NCBI GenBank assembly: GCA_944383515.1
Contig: CALWPV010000069.1
Span: forward strand, 1 to 57,172
Reading direction: 5' to 3'
Length of the DNA: 57,172 bases
From: an uncultured Clostridia bacterium
GTDB lineage: Bacteria; Bacillota; Clostridia; Lachnospirales; Bianqueaceae
Positions within the stretch are counted from its first letter, which is position 1. The number at the start of each line of letters is the position of its first letter. Below, piece after piece: positions 48,472 through 56,403 of the stretch. The notes below the pieces were generated by a model, which was not told where the DNA came from, did no database searches, and saw only the letters and a list, made by a program, of their open reading frames with translations. The translations under genes were made by a program, and so were the position numbers.

Positions 48472-49999
48472 AAAATGGCAGCAGCCTAAGAAATCGTTTT
48501 TGTCGCTGCGGGTCAAAATGCTGGGAAGCTATATTTTGCTTCTCGTGATTATTATGGTTGTGGTCGCGTATGTGCTTCCGAATATTTTTAACGACTTTTT
48601 CATAACCGAAAAGCGAAATAATCTGGAGAAAACCAGAGAAATTATTAGCGAAGTACTTTCGGAGCGCAATTTCCGTACCGACCCGGAAGCGCAGAGCATT
48701 CTGGAAACGGCGGCTAGTGCTGCAGAAGTCAATATCTGGATTTGTACGCAGGTAGATCAATCGACCGTGCGTATTTATCCGTTTGGCGCTACAAGCAATC
48801 AGGTAGAAGATCTGGCGTTTAACTCACTCACTACCAGTGAGAAAGATCTGATTCAGCAGGTAGTAGAGGGAAGTGATATCGGATATGCCCGCAACGCGTT
48901 TCCCACCGCGTTTTTTGGACAGACGATATCGCTGGGCTACCAGCAGGAATATCAGGATTCTGTGAGTCTGGTTTTGGAAAAAAAAGTAGAAGAGGCCTCG
49001 GTAGTCAAACAGGGAGCTGTTTTTATTCATATTGCGATGGATGATATTTCAATGACAACGCAAAGCATTCTGAATATGGTTTTAATTACGCTTCTTCTGG
49101 TTTCGCTGGCAGCGACGCTCATGACGTTTTTAATGACCAATAATATTATTATTCCCATTGCGCAAATGAAAAAGGCGGCGGAGGCAATTACCAAAGGAGA
49201 CTTCTCACAAGAGGTACATATTACGTCTAACGATGAGGTGGGAGAGCTAGCCAGCTCGTTTAATGTCATGGCGAAAGAGCTGCAATCGGTGGATACGCTG
49301 CAAAGCGATTTTATTGCCAATATTTCTCACGATTTTCGCTCGCCGCTCACCTCGATTAAGGGGTATGTGGAGGCTATTTTAGACGGAACCATTCCGCAGG
49401 AGCAGTATCCTAAATATCTCTCTATTGTACTGGACGAGGCCAACAGGCTAACCAAAATGACCAATAATATTTTGGACCTAACCAAAATGGAAAATGGTCA
49501 GATTGAGCTGCACCGCGTGAATTTCGATATTAACGAAATGATTATTAAGCTGGCGCTCAGCCTGGAGCAGCGGTTTGAAGAAAAGAAGATTCATGTGGAT
49601 TTTCAGTTTATTCAGGAAAAGCTCTATGTCAATGCCGATCTGGACTTGATTCAGCGGGTGGTATATAACCTGCTGGATAATGCGCTCAAATTTACAGAAG
49701 AGGGCGATTCTATTACAGTGGAAACGAGCATTGTAGCGCGAAAAGCTTATATAGTAGTTTCGGACACGGGCATGGGCATTAGTGAAGAGGTGCTGCCGCA
49801 TATTTTTGAACGTTTCCATAAGGGGGATAAATCCCGCGGAAAGAATAAAATGGGCGCCGGTTTGGGGCTGGCGATTGTCAAGCAGATTATGCTCACGCAT
49901 CATGAAGATATTACGGTGCGCAGCCAAGTGGGAGAAGGGACAAAATTTGCCTTTAGTCTGCCGCTAGCGTATCGATACAACTTGGTAGAAAAGAAATAA
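48458..49999 (+). CDS. Sensor histidine kinase
   Basis: The 513-residue kinase has two membrane helices (about 21-46 and 200-223) flanking an extracytoplasmic sensor domain of about 150 residues. HAMP (about 224-277), HisKA with His291 in FIANISHDFRSPLTSIKGY and HATPase_c with NLLDNALKF, DTGMGI, FHKGDKSRG and GAGLGLAI follow. It starts from a TTG that overlaps the regulator gene by 14 bases, with GGGGAG upstream; an internal ATG at 48518 is an alternative but would leave out the N-terminal cytoplasmic tail. Confidence 0.93.
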   Translation: MKSNEKWQQPKKSFLSLRVKMLGSYILLLVIIMVVVAYVLPNIFNDFFITEKRNNLEKTREIISEVLSERNFRTDPEAQSILETAASAAEVNIWICTQVDQSTVRIYPFGATSNQVEDLAFNSLTTSEKDLIQQVVEGSDIGYARNAFPTAFFGQTISLGYQQEYQDSVSLVLEKKVEEASVVKQGAVFIHIAMDDISMTTQSILNMVLITLLLVSLAATLMTFLMTNNIIIPIAQMKKAAEAITKGDFSQEVHITSNDEVGELASSFNVMAKELQSVDTLQSDFIANISHDFRSPLTSIKGYVEAILDGTIPQEQYPKYLSIVLDEANRLTKMTNNILDLTKMENGQIELHRVNFDINEMIIKLALSLEQRFEEKKIHVDFQFIQEKLYVNADLDLIQRVVYNLLDNALKFTEEGDSITVETSIVARKAYIVVSDTGMGISEEVLPHIFERFHKGDKSRGKNKMGAGLGLAIVKQIMLTHHEDITVRSQVGEGTKFAFSLPLAYRYNLVEKK

Positions 50000-50015
50000 G
50001 ATAATGGAGATTGGT

Positions 50016-51395
50016 ATGGACGAACAAAACATAAACCAGAATGGGGAGCGGCACTCAGAACCGCAGCCCTCGGCGGCGCCGCAGTGGCAGCCGGAGGAAA
50101 AGCAGGATAATGGATACCAAGGCACCTATGGAACAGGGCCGTATACGGAAGGGTGTGTTCCTCCTTTTGAGAGGTATACGCCCCCTTTTCAGGGGCCTCC
50201 GCCTAAAAGGCACGGCTGGCAGGTGGCCATTGCCTGTGTATGCTGCCTTGCTTTTTGCGTGGCAGTACTGGGAGGCGTTCGCCTGAGCGCCTGGCTTTTA
50301 GACCGGCCGTCCGGCGGCGACTTTTCCATTCAGCAGGCTTCGGCAGACGAAGACGCTATGGGATATTTAGACTCGGTTCAGAATTCTTCTTATGAATCGG
50401 TATCGGATATTGCGGAAGATGTAGGGCAGTCCGTGGTAACAATTGTTATCACGCTTTCTTACGGAAGCACGCTCGACGCGTATACGACGCAGTTTTTGGG
50501 CTCCGGCGTTATTATTGGAGAGGATGCCGATAAAATTTTTATTGCCACCAATTACGAAGTCATTGCGTCGGCGTCGGATGTGAGTATCATTGCCGGCACC
50601 GACGAATCGACGGCAATACAGGCCTATTATCAGGGGTCCGATGTCGACACGAATCTTGCGGTTATTTTTATCCGCAAGGCGGATGTACCGGAGGCTGTAC
50701 GCTCGCAGATGAAAATCGCAACGCTCGGCGATTCGGCCGCTATGCGGCTGGGGGACCTGGCCATTGCGATTGGCAGCCCGGTGGATAAGAGCTTTGGCAA
50801 TTCTGTCACAGTGGGAGCTATTAGCGGACTGGAGCGCAGCGTTTCGTTTATTGACGAGGAGACGCAGACAACCCAGACTATGACGCTGATGCAAACGGAT
50901 GCGGCAATCAATCCGGGTAACTATGGCGGCGCACTGGTGAATGGCCGCGGCGAGGTAATCGGTATCAACTGTTCCAAGATTACGTCTACCGAGGTGGAAG
51001 GCATGGGCTTTGCCATTCCGTCGAATATTGCGGTTCCAGTGTTGGAAGATCTGGTAAATTATGGAAAGGTAAGCCGGCCGTATATTGGAATAACCGGCGG
51101 CAACGCGGCCAGCTATCAGGATTTTGCGGCGCAGTATCAGATTGTATCCGGCGTTATTGTTGTTACTGTGGTGCAGCAAGGCCCGGCCGCGTTAGCAGGG
51201 CTGCAGCCGTATGACATTATTATTACTTTTGACGGAAAACCGGTAGAGGATTTTGACGATTTATCGGCAGCGATTGATGAAGCGGGAGTTGGTAAAACGG
51301 TAGAAGTGGAGGTGCTTCGCGGCTATCAGCAGGGCGAGGCCGAAACGACAATGCTTACGCTTACCATTCAGGAAAAAGATTCTACCGGACGTTAA
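50016..51395 (+). CDS. HtrA/DegP-like trypsin-fold PDZ protein lacking all catalytic residues
   Basis: The 459-residue protein has a Pro/Gln-rich cytoplasmic N-terminus (1-66), one membrane helix (about 68-90), an S1C trypsin-like domain (about 125-345) and a PDZ domain (about 355-445). In active HtrA the triad is His, Asp and Ser. Here the aligned positions are Glu181 (TNYEVI), Asn213 (DVDTNLAV) and Tyr303 (NPGNYGGAL), so it cannot be a serine protease of this type. The fold itself appears intact. ATG 50016 follows GGAGA; an ATG at 50004 has no such site. It lies 16 nt after the kinase gene, as with CssRS-HtrA, and may work as a chaperone or scaffold. Confidence 0.92.
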   Translation: MDEQNINQNGERHSEPQPSAAPQWQPEEKQDNGYQGTYGTGPYTEGCVPPFERYTPPFQGPPPKRHGWQVAIACVCCLAFCVAVLGGVRLSAWLLDRPSGGDFSIQQASADEDAMGYLDSVQNSSYESVSDIAEDVGQSVVTIVITLSYGSTLDAYTTQFLGSGVIIGEDADKIFIATNYEVIASASDVSIIAGTDESTAIQAYYQGSDVDTNLAVIFIRKADVPEAVRSQMKIATLGDSAAMRLGDLAIAIGSPVDKSFGNSVTVGAISGLERSVSFIDEETQTTQTMTLMQTDAAINPGNYGGALVNGRGEVIGINCSKITSTEVEGMGFAIPSNIAVPVLEDLVNYGKVSRPYIGITGGNAASYQDFAAQYQIVSGVIVVTVVQQGPAALAGLQPYDIIITFDGKPVEDFDDLSAAIDEAGVGKTVEVEVLRGYQQGEAETTMLTLTIQEKDSTGR

Positions 51396-51432
51396 GAGAG
51401 CAAAAAAAGGGATTGGAAAAGGGGAAGACCAT

Positions 51433-52395
51433 ATGGAGTTTATCGAATCCTTCAAAGAAGGGCAGCGCGTGATTGGGCACTATTTGTGCAAGGATAAACA
51501 GATGATGACGGCCAGAACCGGAAAAAATTATTTAAAGCTGGTGCTTGAGGACAAAACCGGTAGCATTACAGCCATGGTTTGGGAGCTGGGGCCGCAAATC
51601 GGACCGTTTGATAAGGGCGAGATCATTAAGATCGATGGTACAACGTCGATATACCAAGGAGCAATGCAGCTCAGCGTAACCAGGCTTCGGCGGAGCGAGG
51701 CGCATGAGTATGCGGTGGGCGATTACTACCGAACCAGTCGCGAGAGCAGCCAGGTGCTTTATGAGCGGCTTCTTGGCTATATGCAGCAGATTCGGGATAT
51801 GGGGCTGCGTCACCTGGTAGAAAGCTTTTATGTAGACGATCAGGCGCTGATCGAGCGTTTACTCCGGCACCCGGCTGCCAAAAGCGTGCACCATAATTAT
51901 ATTGGCGGGTTGTTGGAGCATACGGTATCGGTAACCGGGCTGGCTCTGTATATGGCGGAGCAGTATCAGCCGGCCAATCCCGATTTAATTATTGCGGGAG
52001 CGCTGCTGCACGATATCGGTAAGCTGCGAGAAATCAAGCCGCTTCCTCTTAATGAATACAGCGACGAAGGACAGCTGTTAGGGCATATTGCGATTGGATA
52101 TATGATGGTGCATGAGCGGGGCGTTCAGATTCCCGACCTTTCTCCTCAGCTTTTAATGCAGCTGGAACATATGATTTTAGCGCATCATGGCGAGCTAGAG
52201 TTTGGCTCGCCCAAAGTTCCCTCCACCATTGACGCCATGATCTTATATTTGGCAGATTTAAGCGATTCCAAATTAAAACAGGTAGAGGATGCTATCGATA
52301 CCGACCATGGCGAGGGACACTGGACAGCGTATCACCGCATTTTAGGCCGAACATTTTATAAACCGGATGGGGAGAGTCATGAAGCAGCAGAGTAA
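51433..52395 (+). CDS. yhaM: YhaM family 3'-5' exoribonuclease (OB fold and HD domain)
   Basis: The 320-residue protein has an N-terminal OB fold (about 1-90; KNYLKLVLEDKTGSITAMVW) and an HD phosphohydrolase domain (about 150-290) with LLEHTVSV, LLHDIGKLREI and ILAHHG. YhaM degrades RNA or single-stranded DNA from the 3' end with manganese. GGGGAAG precedes ATG. The gene overlaps rlmD by 17 bases. Confidence 0.9.
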   Translation: MEFIESFKEGQRVIGHYLCKDKQMMTARTGKNYLKLVLEDKTGSITAMVWELGPQIGPFDKGEIIKIDGTTSIYQGAMQLSVTRLRRSEAHEYAVGDYYRTSRESSQVLYERLLGYMQQIRDMGLRHLVESFYVDDQALIERLLRHPAAKSVHHNYIGGLLEHTVSVTGLALYMAEQYQPANPDLIIAGALLHDIGKLREIKPLPLNEYSDEGQLLGHIAIGYMMVHERGVQIPDLSPQLLMQLEHMILAHHGELEFGSPKVPSTIDAMILYLADLSDSKLKQVEDAIDTDHGEGHWTAYHRILGRTFYKPDGESHEAAE

Positions 52396-53791
52396 GGCGC
52401 CGGTAAGCAAAAACCAGGAGCTAGAGCTGGTTATTGAAGGCTGGGGCAGCCGGGGCGAAGGCATAGGGCGTTACTGCCAGTTCGCCATTTTTGTACCAGG
52501 GGCGCTTCCGGGAGAAACCGTGCGCATTCGTATTGTTAAAGTAGAAAAACATTTGGCGTATGGCAAGGTGTTGCAGGTTCTGATTCCCAGCGCCGATCGA
52601 GCCTCAGAGGAGGAAGCGGGCGCTTGCCCTCTGTATGGCCGCTGCGGGGGCTGCCAGCTGAGTCATATGCGCTATGAAGCGCAGCTTGCGTTTAAACGCG
52701 ATAAAGTAAAGCAGGCCTTAGTTCGCATTGGGTCTATGTCGCCGGATCAGGTGGAGGCGGTTCTGGCGCCTCAAACACATGGTATGCCCCAGGGCGACTG
52801 GCATTATTATCGTAATAAAGCCCAGTTTCCACTACAAATGGTAGAAGGTCGTCCGAGAGCGGGTTTTTATGCGCCGCGCAGTCACCGGCTGCTGCCGGTC
52901 ACGGATTGCCTGCTACAGTCGAAGGCCGCTGCCCGCGTGATACAGGCCATTGAAGCGTTTCTGGAGCAGCATGCGGTACCCATTTATCAAGAAGAAACGC
53001 ATAAAGGCGTGCTGCGTCATGTGCTGATCCGCGACGGACGCGCTACCGGCGAGATTTCTGTATGTTTGGTCATTAACAGCGCGGCGCTGCCGCAAAAGGA
53101 CGCTTGGATCGCTCTTATGAAGCAGCTAGGAGTCGACAGCTTCTCAATTAACATCAATCGGCAGCGTGGCAACGTGATTTTGGGCACTCAAACAGAGGTG
53201 ATATGGGGCTGCTCCACGATTACCGACCGTCTGGGCGGTGTTCAATTTCATATTGCGCCCGCGGCGTTTTATCAGGTGAATCCGGTACAAACCGAGCGTT
53301 TATACCAAAAAGCTCTTGCAATGGCGCAGCTGAGCGGAGACGAGGTGGTTTGGGACGCGTATTGCGGCATTGGCACCATTAGTCTGTTTTTGGCACAGAA
53401 GGCCAAACAGGTATACGGCGTCGAGATTGTTCCCGATGCCATTGAAAATGCCCGTGAAAATGCGCGTCTGAATCAAATGGATAACGTTTGCTTTTATGTG
53501 GGCGAAGCAGAAACCGTGATTCCTAGGCTTTATCATGAAGAAGGAATTAAGGCCGATGTTATGGTGCTGGACCCGCCGCGATCCGGATGCGAAGAGCGTC
53601 TATTACGTACGCTTTTAGACATGGCGCCTGGGCGCATTGTGTATGTTTCCTGTGATCCGGCTACGTTGGCGCGGGACTGTAAGCGGTTATGTGAGTCTCA
53701 GTATCGTGTTGAGAAGGTAGAGACATTTGACCTTTTTCCGAACACGTATCATGTGGAGACGGTTGTCTTGCTTTCCCTCAAAAATACATGA
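52379..53791 (+). CDS. rlmD: 23S rRNA (uracil-C5)-methyltransferase, RlmD/RumA type
   Basis: The 470-residue enzyme has a TRAM domain (ELELVIEGWGSRGEGIGR, about 15-75) and an Fe-S cluster site CPLYGRCGGC with a later Cys (TDCLL). A methyltransferase domain follows, with VWDAYCGIGTISLFLA, the DPPRSGCE motif and the nucleophile Cys in VYVSCDPATLARD. It methylates U1939 or a nearby uracil in 23S rRNA. ATG 52379 follows GGGGAG; ATG 52367 lacks a site. There may be RlmCD-like dual specificity, as in Gram-positives. It ends the conserved region, and a decayed IS lies next. Confidence 0.92.
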   Translation: MKQQSKAPVSKNQELELVIEGWGSRGEGIGRYCQFAIFVPGALPGETVRIRIVKVEKHLAYGKVLQVLIPSADRASEEEAGACPLYGRCGGCQLSHMRYEAQLAFKRDKVKQALVRIGSMSPDQVEAVLAPQTHGMPQGDWHYYRNKAQFPLQMVEGRPRAGFYAPRSHRLLPVTDCLLQSKAAARVIQAIEAFLEQHAVPIYQEETHKGVLRHVLIRDGRATGEISVCLVINSAALPQKDAWIALMKQLGVDSFSININRQRGNVILGTQTEVIWGCSTITDRLGGVQFHIAPAAFYQVNPVQTERLYQKALAMAQLSGDEVVWDAYCGIGTISLFLAQKAKQVYGVEIVPDAIENARENARLNQMDNVCFYVGEAETVIPRLYHEEGIKADVMVLDPPRSGCEERLLRTLLDMAPGRIVYVSCDPATLARDCKRLCESQYRVEKVETFDLFPNTYHVETVVLLSLKNT

Positions 53792-53863
53792 CAGCATAAT
53801 CAGCGTAAAAGTGGAGTTTTGGCGAGGGAGAAGTAGCTATAATTGCAAATTTTTCTGTGCGTA

Positions 53864-53892
53864 TTGACTCGGTAGCATAAAATAAGTATAAT
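53864..53892 (+). promoter_or_regulatory. Orphan promoter facing the IS relic
   Basis: TTGACT (53864-53869) and TATAAT (53887-53892) have a 17-bp spacer. The left inverted repeat of the IS relic begins 27 bp downstream, and the next intact gene is the methyltransferase at 55117. Confidence 0.7.
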
Positions 53893-53989
53893 ATGGTTAC
53901 AATATTACCACCAAATACAAGGTAGTGCCAAGTAACTTATGAAAAAAGGAGTCGAAAAAATAAGGCTCAAGAGAACCTTGAAAATTGTA

Positions 53990-54135
53990 GATATTGATAT
54001 TAAAAAGCTCTCCGAGAGCCTAGGGCGCTGCCCTGAGAACCCGCAAGGAACCAGTCCTTTGACCCTAAATCGGGCTCTGCCCGAACCCGTTCTCGCTGGA
54101 AGGCAGGAAAGGGGCACAGTTGTCCCTTTCCTGCA
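53990..54135. repeat. Cluster of short G/C-rich hairpins inside the IS relic
   Basis: GGGC-GCT-GCCC, CGGGC-TCT-GCCCG and an 11-bp stem GCAGGAAAGGG with CCCTTTCCTGC lie close together. The segment does not code convincingly in any frame. Similar G/C-rich stretches occur near mobilization genes in Lachnospiraceae, so it may be a second mobile-element fragment; this is only an impression. Confidence 0.4.
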
Positions 54136-54216
54136 GAAAAGGATTATCCGTGAGCCTTATGTCAATATACTTTCGCGGCATATCCTCACAGCCGGCTGCA
54201 CCGGTATTCCACGGTT

Positions 54217-54951
54217 CTATTGACAACAGCTCCGCTCCCGTGCTGCGGCTCCATTCTTTTGTATATTTAGGATTGCTTGCTGTCCCAAGAAAATGAGAAG
54301 CAGCCATTTGCCCGGCATGTTGTCAGCACTGTGCGGTAACTCTACTTCGTTAAGAACCTTATAACGATTGTATTTGTGTGGGCGAAGAAAGTTATAGTAA
54401 GCAACCCAGAGAGTTAAGTCGTAGTTGGCGCATTCGATGTTGTCAAAGCCATTGGTTTTCCAGTAGGAGGCCTTATAGATCCGGTTCAGCCGTTAGACAA
54501 TCTGTTTGAACGGGCGGTATTCTTTGGAAACAGCATCGTCGTTGGTAAGTCCAAGAACCTGGGTGATGCGGAAGGTAAAGTCTTTGCCAAACTTTTTTGT
54601 GAATTCCATGGCGGCAAGGGGATAGGCACTGTAGCCGTCATGGATGAACTTGAAGTTTTCAGGGAGCTTTTTAAGGCCATGGAAGGCCATACGCATAGCA
54701 AGGATACAAGGGCCGACTCCGCGGTTATCAGATAGATAGTATTCCAGAAGGAACTGCCAATTCTGTTTGATAAAGGTCCTGATACGTGGGGGTTCGTCAA
54801 TTTTAAATTTCTAATACTTTTGGGAGTGGGAATCGTCAAAAGCCCATTGTTTGAGAGGGATATATCTGCAGATAAAATTTAACAACCGGCAATTCATTTG
54901 ATAAAGGTATTGAATGATGGTGAGAAGATGAAGTATAATGTCCATGAGCAT
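54217..54951 (-). pseudogene. Internally deleted DDE transposase (IS6/IS240-like)
   Basis: From ATG 54951, preceded by AAAGGAG, the minus strand reads MLMDIILHLLTIIQYLY and IPLKQWAFDDSHSQKY, then a TAG and PPRIRTFIKQNWQFLLEYY. It then jumps in frame to LSDNRGVGPCILAMRMAFHGL, DGYSAYPLAAMEF, QVLGLTNDDAVSKEYRPFKQIV, a TAA, and RLNRIYKASYWKTNGF to NFLRPHKYN and NMPGKWLLLIFLGQQ. The middle of the protein (zinc-finger region and first catalytic acids, about 250 residues in full-length relatives) is missing. Two stops and the deletion make it inactive. Confidence 0.85.
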
Positions 54952-55116
54952 TGGCTCCTTTCTAGGATGTTGGTTTGGTGATTGCGATTATACCAGAAAG
55001 GGGAGGTCAATGATCTTTTTATTTCAGATTTCCCTTAAAATCAAGGTTTTTATTATATTTTGGAACAAAAAACAGGTAGTATTTGACACTACCTTAAAGA
55101 ATGACGAGGAAACTAT

Positions 55117-56403
55117 ATGCCAAAGATGGATGCGCAATATAGCTACAATTTTATCGACCTCTTCGCGGGTGCCGGCGGGCTTTCAGAAGGGTTCCTTCAG
55201 GCTGGCTTCAAGCCTGTCGCTCATGTCGAAATGAATGAATTTGCGGCTAAAACGCTTGAAACGAGAAGTGCTTATTATTACTTGAAGGGCACTGACAATC
55301 TCGGTTTATATAAAAAGTATGTGTCCGGGAAAATCTCCCGAAATGATTTTATGAAGCAAATTCCAGCTTCTATGACGAAAACCATCATCAATGAAACGAT
55401 GTCGGATGAGACGCTCCCGGCAATTTTCAAGACTATTGATGGGATAATGAAAATACGAGGTATCACTAAGATCGATGTCATTGTAGGAGGACCACCCTGT
55501 CAGGCGTATTCCTTGGTTGGGAGAGCGCAAAGTAGTCACATGGAAGTGCCGATGGCCGAAGACCCTCGAAACTACTTATACAAACTGTATGCGCGTTTCT
55601 TAAAACGCTATCAGCCTCGTATGTTTGTGTTTGAGAATGTTACGGGTATTGAATCGGCCAATGGCGGAGCTACATGGAAGAACATTCAAAAATACTTAAA
55701 ACGAGTGGGATATGAAATCGAATGCCGTGAGCAGAATGCTCATACCTTTGGTGTACTCCAAAACAGACGTCGAATGATTATCGTCGGATGGTTAAAGAAA
55801 AGCGGTCTGAAATATCCCGATTTTCTTGAAGTTAAAACGGACGCTAAAGTAAATGATCTCTTTGCTGATTTGCCAAAGCTACATCCCGGAGAGAGTTCCG
55901 ATAAGTACACAAAAACAAAAGCCACAAGCTATGTTGTGGAATCAGGAATACGGACGAAGGATGACGTGCTGACTCACCATAACTGCCGACCGAATATAGA
56001 TCGGGATATCAAGATTTACAGGCGGGCTGTTGAATTGTGGAATGATGGTCATAAACGCCTAAATTACAATGATCTCCCAGACGAATTAAAAACGCACAAG
56101 AACAGACATTCATTTACGGACAGGTTCAAAGTTGTCGAGGGCGATGAATCGTGCTGCCATACTATTCTGGCACACCTTTCAAAGGATGGTCATTATTTCA
56201 TTCATCCTGACATCGAACAGAACAGATCAATTACCGTCCGTGAGGCGGCAAGAATACAGTCCTTCCCGGACAGCTATTTCTTTGAGGGATCACGCGCATC
56301 ACAATTCATCCAGATTGGAAATGCTGTGCCTCCAATGATGGCAAGAGGGATAGCGATGGGTATTTTTGAGCAACTGTATAAAGGAGATTCAGATGGAAGG
56401 TAA
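55117..56403 (+). CDS. DNA (cytosine-5) methyltransferase
   Basis: The 428-residue C5-cytosine methyltransferase has motif I DLFAGAGGLSEGF, motif IV VIVGGPPCQAYS with catalytic Cys128, motif VI FVFENVTGI, motif VIII QNRRRMIIVG and motif X IQIGNAVPP. There is an unusually long insert between motifs I and IV (about 50-115). The target-recognition region is at about 235-350. It overlaps an SNF2-like helicase gene by 11 bases. A C5 methyltransferase coupled to such a helicase suggests a DISARM-like or related defence cluster rather than a simple type II system, but no nuclease gene is visible before the window ends. The ribosome binding site CGAGGA is weak. Confidence 0.93.
   Translation: MPKMDAQYSYNFIDLFAGAGGLSEGFLQAGFKPVAHVEMNEFAAKTLETRSAYYYLKGTDNLGLYKKYVSGKISRNDFMKQIPASMTKTIINETMSDETLPAIFKTIDGIMKIRGITKIDVIVGGPPCQAYSLVGRAQSSHMEVPMAEDPRNYLYKLYARFLKRYQPRMFVFENVTGIESANGGATWKNIQKYLKRVGYEIECREQNAHTFGVLQNRRRMIIVGWLKKSGLKYPDFLEVKTDAKVNDLFADLPKLHPGESSDKYTKTKATSYVVESGIRTKDDVLTHHNCRPNIDRDIKIYRRAVELWNDGHKRLNYNDLPDELKTHKNRHSFTDRFKVVEGDESCCHTILAHLSKDGHYFIHPDIEQNRSITVREAARIQSFPDSYFFEGSRASQFIQIGNAVPPMMARGIAMGIFEQLYKGDSDGR

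Larger units (their letters stand above)
53919..55095. mobile_element. Decayed insertion sequence with terminal inverted repeats
   Basis: The left end AAGGTAGTGCCAA (53919-53931) matches the reverse complement of the right end TTGACACTACCTT (55083-55095) at 12 of 13 positions. The similarity weakly extends to 16 bp. Between them lies an internally deleted transposase on the minus strand (54217-54951) and a G/C-rich hairpin cluster (53990-54135). No target-site duplication is evident. The element lies between an orphan promoter and the methyltransferase gene. Confidence 0.75.

Noticed and set aside
51532-51813. Minus-strand frame opposite yhaM
   Set aside because: Shadow of the OB-fold coding region with no start signals.
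54065-54307. 80-codon minus-strand frame beginning MAASHFLG
   Set aside because: It overlaps the real transposase frame (MPGKWLLLIFLGQQ...) in a different phase, so it is a shadow of the transposase and IS end.
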